A DNA stretch of 32,526 bases, from positions 1 through 32,526 of the forward strand of contig CASEHS010000018.1 of the NCBI GenBank assembly GCA_949287815.1, in the 5' to 3' direction. Both the position numbers and the translations under genes were made by a program. The notes beneath the pieces were generated by a model. It had not been told where the DNA came from. It searched no databases and saw only the letters and a program-made list of their open reading frames with translations. The stretch comes from an uncultured Bacillota bacterium. Its GTDB lineage: Bacteria > Bacillota > Clostridia > Christensenellales > Borkfalkiaceae. Shown here piece after piece: positions 1 to 10,994 of this stretch (positions within the stretch are counted from its first letter, which is position 1; the number at the start of each line of letters is the position of its first letter).

Positions 1-1335
1 TACGCAGTAAGGACGATTTCCGATCTTATGCGTACGCAGGGATATTCTTATTCCGATTTTGCGGTTCTTATGCGTATCAACGCGCTGACGCGTTCTTACG
101 AGCAGGAGTTTTCAAAATACGGTATTCCTTTTAAAGTGTTCGGCGGTTTCAGATTCTATGAAAGAAAGGAAATCAAAGACCTTTTGGCTTATTTGCGAAT
201 TGCAAATAACCCGTTTGACAGCGAAGCGGTGGTTCGCGTCATCAACGTTCCTAAGCGCGGTATCGGTGCAAAAACGGTTGAAATTCTCGAAAAATATGCG
301 GCGGAAACGGAGTTATCCGTTTACGATGCGTTGCTCGACGCGGACTCTTTGCCGCTGAGCGGTGCGAGTAAGCAGAGGGTAAAGGAGTTCGGTACGCTGC
401 TGAAAAACTTTGTATTGCGCGGCGCGGAAACGAGCGCGGACGAACTCGTTCGCGACGTGATCAACGACAGCGGTATTCTGACTATGTATCAGGACGATTC
501 GGACGAATCCCTGAACAAAAAAGCGAATATCGACGAATTTGTCAATTCCGTGGACGAGTTTTGCAAAATGAATAAAGACGCTACGCTTGCCGATTTTCTC
601 AATCAGGTGACGTTGAGTTCGGATACGGACGATATGGACGACAGCGATTATGTCACTTTGGCGACCATACACGCCGTCAAAGGGTTGGAATTCAAGACTG
701 TCATTTTGGTCGGATTGGAAGAAAATATAATGCCTTTGTCCCGTGCAGCGCTCGACGATGACGAACTTGAAGAAGAGAGAAGACTGATGTATGTGGCGAT
801 CACGCGTGCGAGAGAAAGAATTTGTTTTACCCGTTCAAAGAGCAGATATCTCTACGGAAAGAGAGAACAGACGTTGCGTTCCCGTTTTATTAAAGAACTT
901 GCACCCGTTTTGGATGTTCCGCCCGAGCGTTCGACGTATGCCGATTATGCGGCAAGGCGTTCTTCCGATTCTTATTCAAGATATACAGGATACGGTTCGG
1001 GAAGTTATTCTAATAACAGATTTTCTTCCAATTCAAGGTTGGATGACGACGATTACGGCTATCACAGCGACGTTCTTTCGCCCTCCGCATCGGGCGGCTT
1101 TTCCGCCGCCGCGGGCGTGCGTTCAGGTTTTGCCGCGCAGGATACGAAAACCGTTTCAAAAGGCAAAGACGTATCTTCGCTCACTTCGGGCGTTAAGGTC
1201 AGACATCCTAAGTTCGGAGACGGCGTGATCGTTTCCGTTCGTGGAGAGGGCGCAAATAAAGTGCTGAACGTAAGTTTTCCCGGATTTGGTATAAAAGCGC
1301 TTTCCGCGCAACTTGCGCCGCTTACAATTTTGTAA
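1..1335 (+). CDS. pcrA: ATP-dependent DNA helicase PcrA/UvrD, C-terminal part (5' end outside window)
   Basis: The frame is already open at base 1, so this is the last 444 residues of a protein usually near 730. PcrA is a superfamily 1A 3'-5' helicase that unwinds DNA in repair and clears recombination intermediates. The helicase motifs of domains 1B-2B are visible: the TIHAVKGLEF segment (motif V, about base 670) and EEERRLMYVAITRAR (motif VI with its arginine finger, about base 770). A low-complexity Ser/Tyr/Gly linker follows (about bases 910-1130). The end is a Tudor-like domain (VRHPKFGDGVI onward) of the kind that binds RNA polymerase in PcrA. It lies directly upstream of ligA, as in many Bacillota. 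Identity is secure; only the start is missing. Confidence 0.95.
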   Translation, partial: YAVRTISDLMRTQGYSYSDFAVLMRINALTRSYEQEFSKYGIPFKVFGGFRFYERKEIKDLLAYLRIANNPFDSEAVVRVINVPKRGIGAKTVEILEKYAAETELSVYDALLDADSLPLSGASKQRVKEFGTLLKNFVLRGAETSADELVRDVINDSGILTMYQDDSDESLNKKANIDEFVNSVDEFCKMNKDATLADFLNQVTLSSDTDDMDDSDYVTLATIHAVKGLEFKTVILVGLEENIMPLSRAALDDDELEEERRLMYVAITRARERICFTRSKSRYLYGKREQTLRSRFIKELAPVLDVPPERSTYADYAARRSSDSYSRYTGYGSGSYSNNRFSSNSRLDDDDYGYHSDVLSPSASGGFSAAAGVRSGFAAQDTKTVSKGKDVSSLTSGVKVRHPKFGDGVIVSVRGEGANKVLNVSFPGFGIKALSAQLAPLTIL

Positions 1336-1347
1336 TGCTTCTTGCGC

Positions 1348-1381
1348 GATTACTGTTTTATAATGATTACTGTTTTATAAA
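1348..1381. repeat. 17-bp tandem direct duplication in the pcrA-ligA gap
   Basis: Two head-to-tail copies of GATTACTGTTTTATAA occupy 1348-1363 and 1365-1380, each followed by one A or T. The first copy includes a TATAAT hexamer (1359-1364), so the repeat duplicates a possible -10 element. No good -35 is seen for either copy. A role in ligA transcription is only inference. Confidence 0.7.
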
Positions 1382-1415
1382 ATTTATATCAGAATTTATT
1401 TCAGAGGCCGTGGGT

Positions 1416-3408
<1,993 letters not shown>

Positions 3409-3450
3409 AAGAGGACTTGGCAGAAACAATGTTTCGGGTTAAAAAAATGC

Positions 3451-3479
3451 TTGAAAAAATTTTGTGTTTCTGCTATAAT
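3451..3479 (+). promoter_or_regulatory. Sigma-A promoter upstream of yicC
   Basis: TTGAAA (3451-3456), a 17-bp spacer and TATAAT (3474-3479), with an extended -10 TGC (3471-3473), form a near-consensus vegetative promoter. Predicted initiation is near 3486, about 58 bases before the yicC ATG. It falls inside a possible longer upstream reading frame beginning at 3451 and so argues against that start. Confidence 0.8.
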
Positions 3480-3543
3480 CTTAATTGTGGAAAATTGGGC
3501 TTTTATTTTTGCGGATTTGCAGGATAAGGGCGGGAGACAGACT

Positions 3544-4419
3544 ATGTTCAGTATGACCGGGTTCGGAAAAGGGGAATATAAACAAAACGGTATCGAGATG
3601 ACGGTGGAGATCAAGACGGTCAATAACCGATATCTGGATATTTCCGTAAAAAGTCCGAAAATTTTTATCGCTTATGAAGAAGTGATCCGTGCGGCGGTGC
3701 GCAAGGTGATCACTCGCGGACATTTAGATATTTTTATCAATTTCGTGGATAAAAGGGAAAAACCTAAGAGTCTGTATGTCGATGTTCCTGCCGCACAGAG
3801 CTGGAACGATGCGGCCGCAAAACTTAAAGGACTGTTTCCCGATTTAGAGAACGACTTTACCCTTTCTTCACTGATGAAGTGTCCTGACGTTGTGAGGCAG
3901 GAAGAAGTGCAGGGCGCGGACGAACAGCTTGTTGCGGCGCTCGAATACGCGCTTGGGCTTGCTCTTGAAAATCTGAACGCTATGCGCTTGAAAGAGGGCG
4001 CAAAACTCAAAGAGGATATGCTTTCCCGTATGTCGGAGATCGAGCGCCTCGTTGAAAAGATAAGGCAGCGCGCTCCGCTCGTTGCGGAAGACTACCGCAA
4101 AAAGATGCAGGAACGCATGAAAGAAATTCTCGAAGGAGTAAATTACGACGAGGGAAGACTTCTCACCGAAGTCGCCGTTTTTGCGGATAAATCCAACATC
4201 GATGAAGAACTTACCCGTTTGAATTCTCATATTTCTCAGTTCCGCTCTATCTGTGAAGAAGAAAGGGTGGGAAGAAAACTTGATTTCCTCGTTCAGGAAT
4301 TCAACAGAGAAGCGAATACCGTCTGTTCCAAAAGTAACGACCTTTCGGTTACCGATTCGGGGCTTGCTTTAAAGAGCGAGATCGAGAAAGTTCGTGAACA
4401 GGTTCAGAACGTAGAATAG
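3544..4419 (+). CDS. yicC: YicC family endoribonuclease-like protein
   Basis: This 291-residue protein matches the YicC/YloC family in length and in its N-terminal signature MFSMTGFGKGEY (family usual: SMTGFGR). The N-terminal YicC-like domain runs to about residue 155. The C-terminal DUF1732 half ends with the conserved LDFLVQEFNREANTVCSKS segment. E. coli YicC and B. subtilis YloC are linked to RNA turnover, including endoribonuclease activity on small RNAs. The ATG at 3544 is chosen because a GGGAGA sequence precedes it, the family starts here, and the longer alternative start at 3451 lies on the promoter's -35 element. In relatives remA and gmk usually follow; here rpoZ follows directly. 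Confidence 0.92.
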   Translation: MFSMTGFGKGEYKQNGIEMTVEIKTVNNRYLDISVKSPKIFIAYEEVIRAAVRKVITRGHLDIFINFVDKREKPKSLYVDVPAAQSWNDAAAKLKGLFPDLENDFTLSSLMKCPDVVRQEEVQGADEQLVAALEYALGLALENLNAMRLKEGAKLKEDMLSRMSEIERLVEKIRQRAPLVAEDYRKKMQERMKEILEGVNYDEGRLLTEVAVFADKSNIDEELTRLNSHISQFRSICEEERVGRKLDFLVQEFNREANTVCSKSNDLSVTDSGLALKSEIEKVREQVQNVE

Positions 4420-4459
4420 TTAAAATTTATATCAAGATATATTATTTCGGAGGTAAAAT

Positions 4460-4681
4460 ATGATCAATCAACCCTCTGTCGACAGTCTGATTGAAAAACT
4501 CGGAACAAAGGAAAATCCCGCATCCCGCTATGCGCTTTGCGTGGTCGTAGCTAAACGTGCGCGCCAGATCATCGATCAGGAGCAGAACCAGGGAATCAGC
4601 GAATTGCCCGGCAATGTAAAGGAAATTGCGCTTGCTTGCCATGAGATCGAGCGTGGAACTCTCACAATGACCAAAGACTGA
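4460..4681 (+). CDS. rpoZ: DNA-directed RNA polymerase omega subunit
   Basis: A 73-residue protein with the omega core SRYALCVVVAKRARQI (about residues 22-37), where the conserved R-Y-x-L-V-x-x-x-A-K-R-A-R helix contacts the beta' subunit, followed by the acidic/Ile segment and an EI-x-x-G-x-L end. Omega helps beta' fold and stabilises the polymerase. The start follows CGGAGGT at ideal spacing. It lies 40 bp after yicC, so co-transcription from the yicC promoter is likely. The usual gmk gene between yicC and rpoZ is absent. Confidence 0.93.
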   Translation: MINQPSVDSLIEKLGTKENPASRYALCVVVAKRARQIIDQEQNQGISELPGNVKEIALACHEIERGTLTMTKD

Positions 4682-4721
4682 AATTTAAGGTTTCAGTCGA
4701 GTTGCGTCTACTCATTTTTTT

Positions 4722-4756
4722 GCTCCGGATTTTTTTCGGGGCATTCTGTTTTTTAT
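4722..4756 (+). terminator. Possible weak terminator after rpoZ
   Basis: GCTCCG (4722-4727) can pair with CGGGGC (4737-4742) with one wobble pair across a 9-base loop. A T-rich tract follows (TTTTTTATT at about 4748-4756). The stem is short, so this is tentative. Confidence 0.35.
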
Positions 4757-4815
4757 TAAGAAGTGATCGGATAGCCTAAAAAGTATTGAAAGAGAAAACG
4801 GCAGGTAAGTACACA

Positions 4816-6999
4816 GTGGAAAAAAGAACGGCGGAAGTGATCGTCGATATCGCGCACAGCGAAGTCGACCGCATATTCGAATACCGTACGATCGACGGCG
4901 TTGAAGAGGGGAGCAGAGTGAAAGTTCCCTTCGGCAACAGAGTCGTAGACGGGTTCGTTATGCGGCTGAAAGAAGAAAGCGATTACGACTTTACAAAACT
5001 GAAAAGCATACTTTCCGTTGTGGATGAAATTCCTGCGCTTTGCGGTGAATGCCTGTCGCTTGTTTTTGAAATTTCAGCGAGGTATCATTGTCCGAAAGCT
5101 TTGGTTTTAAGGCTTTTTCTGCCGGGCGAAATGCGCAAGGGCGCGGTTCGTGAACTTTATAAAACTTATGTCGTACCCGGGCAGAATTGCGATATGCCGA
5201 TTTCCGCGAGGGCAAAATCCCGTGCGGCGGCATTGCAGGAAGTAAAAGAAAAAGGGCGGATCGGCTATACCGAACTTTGCGCCGCGTTCGGAAGAGGTGC
5301 GGTAGCCGCGCTTGTGGAAGCGGATGCCCTGTCATTGGTCAAAGAACGCATAAACCGTTCTCCTTATAAGCAAGTCGGGGGAGCTTCTGCCGTACACGAT
5401 CTTACAGCGGCGCAGCAGTCGGCAGTGGAAAAGATCAAAAGTTCGGATAAAACCGTACAACTTCTGCACGGCGTTACGGGCAGCGGTAAAACGGAAATTT
5501 ATCTTACACTGATTGCCAAAACGCTTTCGGAAGGTAAAAACGCGATCTTTCTCGTTCCCGAAATTTCTCTTACGCCGCAGATGCTTTCACAGCTTCGCGC
5601 GAGGTTCGGTTCGGCTGCTGCAATTATGCACAGCGGGCTTTCCGCAGGCGAAAAGTTTGACGAGTGGTGGCGGCTTCGCACGGGCGAAGCAAAAATTGCG
5701 ATCGGGGCAAGAAGCGCGGTATTTGCGCCGATGGAAAATCTAGGCGTAATTGTAATTGACGAAGAGCACGACGGGAGTTATTTCAGCGAATCAAACCCGA
5801 GGTATTCGGCGGCAGAGGTCGCGAAATTGCGTGCGGAGCGCAACGGCTGTAAACTCGTTCTCGGCAGCGCGACTCCTTCGGTAGAAACTTATCTCAAAGC
5901 GCAGGAAGGGGAATATGAACTTATTTCTCTGCCCGAACGCATAAACCGCAAGCCGATGCCTGAAATTATTATGGCGGATATGCGGCGTGAGGTAAGGCGA
6001 GGAAATAACAGTGCTTTTTCCGCAGTTTTGCGGGACGAGCTTTCTGATTGTCTTGCCGCTGGGAAACAGGCGATCCTGTTTTTAAACCGCAGGGGGTTTG
6101 CGCAGAGCGTCGTCTGCCGAGAATGCGGTTATGTTGCCAAATGCGAATCGTGCGACGTTTCTCTGACTTATCACAGCGAAGAAAATTGCCTTAAATGCCA
6201 TTACTGCGGGGCGCAGTATAAAATGCTTCGGGCTTGTCCCGAATGCGGCGGCGTGCATTTAAGTTATACGGGTACAGGCACGCAAAAAGTTGTCGGAGAA
6301 CTGAAAAAAATATTCCCAGAGGCGCGTATTCTTCGAATGGATAACGATACGACTTCGGGAAAAGACGGGCATTTTAAAATTTTAAAAAAGTTTGCGGACA
6401 GAGAGGCAGATATTCTTGTCGGCACGCAGATGATCGCAAAGGGACACGATTTTCCCGCAGTGACGCTTGTGGGAATTCTCGATGCGGATATGAGCCTGCA
6501 TTTTTCCGATTACAGGAGCAATGAGCGTACCTTTCAGCTTATAACGCAGGTCGCGGGCAGAAGCGGCAGGGCGGACGAGCAGGGCAAAGTGGTTTTGCAG
6601 ACCTATGATCCGGCAAACTATATTCTTCGGTTTGCGACTTCTTATGATTACGAAGGCTTTTTTAAGCACGAAGTGTCGCTCAGAAAATCTACGGCATTTC
6701 CGCCTTTTGCAAAGATCGTTCGGGTAATGGTCACGGGCGGAGAAGACGATAAAACCCTTGAAACGCTCAAAAACGTGTACTTTGCTCTTACGGAACTGTA
6801 CGAGGCAAATAAAAGCGAGTTTTTATTTTTTAATAAAATGAAATCGCCCATCAAGCGTTTGCAGAATAAATTTCGCTATCAGGTTTTGATGCGGATCAAA
6901 AATAATTCTTTATTGCCCGAAATTTACGAGCGCGCGCTTAAGTTTACAACGCGCGATACACTCGTTTATGTGGAAGAAAATCCCGCAAATCTGTCTTGA
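4816..6999 (+). CDS. priA: Primosomal protein N' (replication restart helicase PriA)
   Basis: PriA recognises stalled forks and reloads the replicative helicase. Visible are the N-terminal DNA-binding domain (VIVDIAHSEVDRIFEY), Walker A GVTGSGKT (about residues 219-226), Walker B DEEH (315-318), an eight-cysteine zinc-binding insert (residues 434-477, CRECGYVAKC to CPEC) and helicase motifs V-VI (GTQMIAKGHDFP, QVAGRSGR). The GTG at 4816 is preferred: GGCAGGT lies 10 bases upstream and the protein then begins EKRTAEVIVD as family members do. An in-frame TTG at 4786 would add ten residues but has no ribosome binding site. In relatives coaBC often sits between rpoZ and priA; here it does not. 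Confidence 0.95.
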   Translation: MEKRTAEVIVDIAHSEVDRIFEYRTIDGVEEGSRVKVPFGNRVVDGFVMRLKEESDYDFTKLKSILSVVDEIPALCGECLSLVFEISARYHCPKALVLRLFLPGEMRKGAVRELYKTYVVPGQNCDMPISARAKSRAAALQEVKEKGRIGYTELCAAFGRGAVAALVEADALSLVKERINRSPYKQVGGASAVHDLTAAQQSAVEKIKSSDKTVQLLHGVTGSGKTEIYLTLIAKTLSEGKNAIFLVPEISLTPQMLSQLRARFGSAAAIMHSGLSAGEKFDEWWRLRTGEAKIAIGARSAVFAPMENLGVIVIDEEHDGSYFSESNPRYSAAEVAKLRAERNGCKLVLGSATPSVETYLKAQEGEYELISLPERINRKPMPEIIMADMRREVRRGNNSAFSAVLRDELSDCLAAGKQAILFLNRRGFAQSVVCRECGYVAKCESCDVSLTYHSEENCLKCHYCGAQYKMLRACPECGGVHLSYTGTGTQKVVGELKKIFPEARILRMDNDTTSGKDGHFKILKKFADREADILVGTQMIAKGHDFPAVTLVGILDADMSLHFSDYRSNERTFQLITQVAGRSGRADEQGKVVLQTYDPANYILRFATSYDYEGFFKHEVSLRKSTAFPPFAKIVRVMVTGGEDDKTLETLKNVYFALTELYEANKSEFLFFNKMKSPIKRLQNKFRYQVLMRIKNNSLLPEIYERALKFTTRDTLVYVEENPANLS

Positions 7000-7088
7000 C
7001 GGGAAGTAGGTTTTTTAATTGTAATTTTTCGGCAGAAGATAAGAAATCAGGCGCGCAGGCAGTACTTGCGCGGTACGGAGGTAAAATT

Positions 7089-7547
7089 ATGGCGATCAGA
7101 AACGTGGTACAGGTCGGGGATGACGTATTGAGGAAAAAATGTTTTGAGGTCACGGTATTTGACGAAAAACTTGCCGCCCTTCTGGACGATCTTAAAGATA
7201 CGGTAAGGAAAGAAGAGGGTGCTGGACTTGCCGCACCGCAGGTCGGGATTCTACGCCGCGTCGTCGTTGTGGACGTGGATGAAGGCTTTTTTGAATTTGT
7301 CAATCCCGTCATAGTGGAAGCGAAGGGAGAGCAGACGGGATATGAAGGCTGTCTTTCCGTGCGAGGAAAACGCGGTATCGTCACTCGTCCGAATGTGGTA
7401 AAGGTCGAGTATTCCGATCGCAAAGGTAAGCGTAAAAAACTTGTTGCGCGCGGTTTTTTTGCGCGTGCTGTCTGTCATGAACTCGATCACTTAGACGGGA
7501 TTTTGTATACAGACCGTGCCGAAAAAACGGAAAACGTGAGGGACTGA
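7089..7547 (+). CDS. def: Peptide deformylase
   Basis: Peptide deformylase removes the N-formyl group from nascent proteins and works downstream of Fmt, encoded next. The 152-residue product carries all three metal-site motifs: GAGLAAPQ (44-51), EGCLSV (86-91, Cys88 ligand) and HELDH (130-134, His130 and His134 ligands, Glu131 catalytic). The ATG at 7089 follows GGAGGT at good spacing. A longer frame from a TTG at 6996 overlaps the end of priA, lacks a binding site and adds 31 residues not typical of the family. Only four bases separate it from fmt. Confidence 0.96.
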   Translation: MAIRNVVQVGDDVLRKKCFEVTVFDEKLAALLDDLKDTVRKEEGAGLAAPQVGILRRVVVVDVDEGFFEFVNPVIVEAKGEQTGYEGCLSVRGKRGIVTRPNVVKVEYSDRKGKRKKLVARGFFARAVCHELDHLDGILYTDRAEKTENVRD

Positions 7548-7551
7548 AAGA

Positions 7552-8484
7552 ATGAAAATCGTATACGCGGGCGCACCGGAATTTTCGGTTGCGCCTTTAA
7601 AAAAAATAATAGAGAGCGGCTTTGATGTGATCGCTTTACTTACTCAGCCGGATAAACCTGTGGGAAGAAAGGCGGTACTCACGCCCACGCCGCTGAAAGC
7701 GTTTGCGTTGGAGCAGGGGATACCCGTTTTGGATTATTCCCGTGTTCGCGATCATATTGCAGAACTTTCGGCACTCGGGGCGGACTGTATGGTCACCTGT
7801 GCTTACGGTCAGATTCTGACAAAGGAAGTGCTGGACGTGTTCCCGCTCGGCGTGTATAACGTACACGCCTCGCTTTTGCCGAAGTACCGCGGCGCGTCGC
7901 CTATTCAGCAGTGCATCGCCTGCGGCGATTGCGTTACGGGCGTTACCGTTATGCGTACGGATGTGGGGTTGGACACGGGTGATATGCTCTTGCAGCGCGA
8001 AATTCAGATAGCACCCGAAGATACGGCAGGCACGCTTTCGGAAAAACTTTCCGTGCTAGGCGGAGAGTGTATCGTCGAGGCGTTATGTCTGATTGGAAAG
8101 GGAGAAGCAAAATTTACTCCGCAGGACAATTCCCGTGCCTGCTTATGTAAAAAAATCTGTAAAGAGGGTTGTTTTATTGATTTTTCGGAAAGTGCGCAAA
8201 CGATCGTAAACCGCATCCGTGCTATGAACCCTGCGCCGCTATGTTATTCCTATCTCGGAGAAAAACTTGTCAACTTCTTTACCGCAGCGGTTTGTACGGA
8301 AACGGGAGGAGAAAGAACGGGGGAAGTATTCCGCGCAGATAAAACGGGTATTTACGTTCGGGCAGGAGAGGGCTGCGTAAAGATCCTTGAATTGCAGGCA
8401 GAAGGCGGCAAAAAACTCAGGGCGGCGGATTTTGTCAACGGCAGAAAAATTTCTGTCGGTGACGTATTCGGAGGAAAGAGATGA
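7552..8484 (+). CDS. fmt: Methionyl-tRNA formyltransferase
   Basis: Fmt formylates initiator Met-tRNA with 10-formyl-tetrahydrofolate. The 310-residue length is normal. The N-terminal formyltransferase Rossmann domain carries the catalytic Asn103, His105 (NVHASLLP, 103-110) and Asp144 (LDTGDM), the same triad as in characterised Fmt proteins. A C-terminal OB-like tRNA-binding domain follows (about 205-310). It sits in a def-fmt-rsmB operon and its stop codon overlaps the rsmB start in an ATGA, suggesting translational coupling. Confidence 0.96.
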   Translation: MKIVYAGAPEFSVAPLKKIIESGFDVIALLTQPDKPVGRKAVLTPTPLKAFALEQGIPVLDYSRVRDHIAELSALGADCMVTCAYGQILTKEVLDVFPLGVYNVHASLLPKYRGASPIQQCIACGDCVTGVTVMRTDVGLDTGDMLLQREIQIAPEDTAGTLSEKLSVLGGECIVEALCLIGKGEAKFTPQDNSRACLCKKICKEGCFIDFSESAQTIVNRIRAMNPAPLCYSYLGEKLVNFFTAAVCTETGGERTGEVFRADKTGIYVRAGEGCVKILELQAEGGKKLRAADFVNGRKISVGDVFGGKR

Positions 8485-9719
8485 CCAATCCTTTTTGCGA
8501 TCCGTATGCCATTTTGTTTCAGGTTTACGGCAGCGGAGCTTATTTAAAACAGGCGGTTTCTTCCGTTCCGATCGAGGAGCTGCACCGCGCAAGGACGGTA
8601 AAAATCGTCTACGGCGTAATGGAAAACGATTTGCTTTTCGATCATTATATTCGCGCATACGCCGCGAAAAATCCGAAACTACCCGTGCGCATTATTCTGA
8701 AAATTGGATTGTATATGCTTCTCTTTATGGATAAAAAAAGGTATATGGTCACAGATAATGCGGTTACTTTTGCAAAAAAGTTGGGCAAAGGCGGCGCGGG
8801 CGGATTTATCAACGCATTTTTGCGCGCTTTCGATAAAGATAAAGCGGTTTTACCCAAAGAAGAGATAAAAAACTTTTCCGTTCGGTATTCTTATCCCGAA
8901 TTTGCCGTGAAAAGACTTTTAAAAGAGTACGGTGAGGACGCCGAAAAAATAATGTCGGCAAATCAGCAGGGCGTGTTTGTGCGTTTTGCCTGCGGAGAGG
9001 AAAAAATCAAAGAATATATAAAAGATTCCGCACAGGCTACGCCTTTTGAAAAGACGTATTGTTTTCCGTCTTTTCGCAGGGATGAAGGCTACGATGCGGG
9101 AGAGTATACCTTTCAGTCGGTCGGTTCGGTTGCGATCTGCGAAGGTGTAAAGGCTTGCGAAAATCTTCTGGACGCGTGCGCCGCGCCGGGAGGGAAGAGC
9201 GTGTTGCTTTCGGAAAAATGCAAAAAGGTAACTTCTTTTGAACTTCACGAGCACCGCGCCGCGCTGATACAAAGTTATGCTTCGCGTATGGGCGCAAAAA
9301 ATATTGAAATTGTCTGCCGTGATTCTTCCGTATACGATGAAGCGTATGCGGAAAAATTTGACGCGGTACTCGTAGACGCACCTTGTTCTGGATTCGGCGT
9401 CGTCAATGAAAATCCCGATATCAAATTTTTCCGAAAGGAAGAAGATCTTATAGAAATCAATAAAACGCAGAAGCGCATTCTTGAAACCTGCTGCAAATAC
9501 GTAAAAAAGGGCGGTATGCTCTATTATTCCACCTGTTCGGTGTTTTCAGAGGAGAACGACGGAGTGGTCGGAGGATTTTTGAAGGACCATACGGATTTTG
9601 CCGCGCAAGATGCGCAAAGCCCGTTGCCGTTTGTGCGTAAAAAATACGGTATTCAATTTTTGCCGCATATCTCTATGGGGGCAGGGTTTTATTTTTCGGC
9701 TATGCAGAAAAAGGGCTGA
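8481..9719 (+). CDS. rsmB: 16S rRNA (cytosine(967)-C(5))-methyltransferase RsmB
   Basis: This 412-residue protein has an N-terminal NusB-like RNA-binding domain (about 1-130) and a C-terminal SAM-dependent methyltransferase domain. The SAM motif LLDACAAPGGKS is clear. The two cysteines of the RNA m5C family are present: Cys302 in DAPCSG and Cys352 in YYSTCS, the latter motif containing the nucleophile in this family. It is translationally coupled to fmt by a 4-bp overlap, the standard Bacillota arrangement. RsmB is preferred over other m5C enzymes because of the NusB domain and the fmt neighbour. Confidence 0.93.
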   Translation: MTNPFCDPYAILFQVYGSGAYLKQAVSSVPIEELHRARTVKIVYGVMENDLLFDHYIRAYAAKNPKLPVRIILKIGLYMLLFMDKKRYMVTDNAVTFAKKLGKGGAGGFINAFLRAFDKDKAVLPKEEIKNFSVRYSYPEFAVKRLLKEYGEDAEKIMSANQQGVFVRFACGEEKIKEYIKDSAQATPFEKTYCFPSFRRDEGYDAGEYTFQSVGSVAICEGVKACENLLDACAAPGGKSVLLSEKCKKVTSFELHEHRAALIQSYASRMGAKNIEIVCRDSSVYDEAYAEKFDAVLVDAPCSGFGVVNENPDIKFFRKEEDLIEINKTQKRILETCCKYVKKGGMLYYSTCSVFSEENDGVVGGFLKDHTDFAAQDAQSPLPFVRKKYGIQFLPHISMGAGFYFSAMQKKG

Positions 9720-9770
9720 TCACGGAAAAATCAAACCTGCAAAGATTGGTCAGAGAAGGAGAAAAACGCA

Positions 9771-10823
9771 ATGAAGGAAGTTTTACAGGATCTTTCCTTT
9801 GCGGAGATCACAAAACTTGCGGAAGAGTACGGAGAGAAAAAATTCCGCGCCACACAACTTTATCGCGGGCTTATGCAGGGGCGCGCAATTTCGGAAATTT
9901 CCGATTTATCCAAGGCGTTCAAGGAAAAACTTCTGGAACGGTTTGAAGACAGGCCCGTTGTGATCGAACAGGTATGGAGGGCTTCGGACGGTACGGAAAA
10001 ATATCTTTTCCGCCTTTCGGACGGCAACCTTATAGAGGGAGTGCTGATGTCCTATAAATACGGAAACACGCAGTGCGTTTCCACGCAGGTGGGATGCAGA
10101 ATGAACTGTGCGTTCTGTGCCTCGGGACTTGCAGGACTGATACGAAATCTTACTTCGGGGGAGATCCTTTCGCAGATCCTCGTTGTCAATGCGGCGCACG
10201 GCGGAACACTCGAAAAACGCGCCGTCACCAATATTGTTCTGATGGGCAGCGGCGAGCCGCTAGACAATTACGACAATACACTCGCATTTTTAAGAAACGT
10301 TACCGCGGAAGGCGGGATCGGCGTAAGCGCGAGGAATATCAGCCTTTCCACCTGCGGACTTGTGCCGAATATGTACAGACTGGCAGAGGAAGGCTTGCCT
10401 ATAAATCTTACAGTTTCTCTTCACTCGCCTGACGATGAGGAGAGAAAGCGCATTATGCCCGTTGCAAACGCCTATTCCATAGCGGATATCTTAAAAGCCT
10501 GCGAATATTATTTTGAAAAGACGGGCAGAAGATATATTTTTGAATATTCGCTGATCGCCGGTGAAAATTCCGATCGTGAACACGCGGAAAAACTGATTTC
10601 GATTCTGAAAGGAAAGCCTTGCCACGTAAATCTTATCCGCTTAAACGAAGTCAAGGAAAAGAATTTGCAGGGCATTTCCGAAAAAGAGGCGTATCGCTTT
10701 TTGGGGCTATTGGAACGTGGCGGGCTTTCCGCTACGCTTCGCCGTCAGATCGGTTCGGATATCGGCGGTGCGTGCGGTCAACTGCGCGCAGGATACCTTG
10801 CGGAAACGGAAAAAAAGAATTAA
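9771..10823 (+). CDS. rlmN: Dual-specificity RNA methyltransferase RlmN (radical SAM)
   Basis: RlmN methylates C2 of adenosine 2503 of 23S rRNA and, in several bacteria, A37 of tRNAs. The 350-residue product has the radical SAM cluster motif CRMNCAFC (Cys109, 113, 116), the GSGEPLDN segment and the C-terminal GGACGQL whose Cys335 corresponds to the cysteine forming the mixed disulfide in the family mechanism. The start follows AGAAGGAG. It lies 51 bp after rsmB. In many relatives stp, prkC and rsgA follow; here rpe does, under its own promoter. Confidence 0.95.
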   Translation: MKEVLQDLSFAEITKLAEEYGEKKFRATQLYRGLMQGRAISEISDLSKAFKEKLLERFEDRPVVIEQVWRASDGTEKYLFRLSDGNLIEGVLMSYKYGNTQCVSTQVGCRMNCAFCASGLAGLIRNLTSGEILSQILVVNAAHGGTLEKRAVTNIVLMGSGEPLDNYDNTLAFLRNVTAEGGIGVSARNISLSTCGLVPNMYRLAEEGLPINLTVSLHSPDDEERKRIMPVANAYSIADILKACEYYFEKTGRRYIFEYSLIAGENSDREHAEKLISILKGKPCHVNLIRLNEVKEKNLQGISEKEAYRFLGLLERGGLSATLRRQIGSDIGGACGQLRAGYLAETEKKN

Positions 10824-10870
10824 AAACCGAAAAATGATTTTCGTTCGGGTCTGTCAGCCGTCGGTTTTTA
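10821..10870 (+). terminator. Inverted repeat just after rlmN, possible terminator
   Basis: TAAAAACCGA (10821-10830, including the rlmN stop codon) is perfectly repeated in inverse as TCGGTTTTTA (10861-10870), across 30 bases. The descending arm is T-rich. The long loop makes it a tentative terminator; a new promoter begins 50 bp downstream, which fits a transcription boundary here. Confidence 0.4.
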
Positions 10871-10921
10871 ATCGAGAATCTATAACAAGAATTTTATAGT
10901 AAGGATTTTATAACGGGCGAA

Positions 10922-10950
10922 TTGACAACGCGACATATTTCTGCTATCAT
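10922..10950 (+). promoter_or_regulatory. Sigma-A promoter upstream of rpe
   Basis: A consensus -35 TTGACA (10922-10927), 17-bp spacer and -10 TATCAT (10945-10950) with an extended TGC (10942-10944). Initiation is expected near 10957, leaving a leader of about 38 bases before rpe with a GGAGG-like site. It would drive rpe and thiN. Confidence 0.82.
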
Positions 10951-10994
10951 AAAACCAATTCAAAAGGAGCGGGAAAACGCTTCGGGAGGAACAA

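Noticed and set aside
3451-3543. Extra 31 residues at the N-terminus of YicC from a TTG start
   Set aside because: The TTG is the promoter's -35 element and the family begins at the ATG at 3544.
6996-7088. Extra 31 residues at the N-terminus of peptide deformylase
   Set aside because: The TTG overlaps the priA stop and lacks a ribosome binding site, while the ATG at 7089 has GGAGGT and fits the family start.
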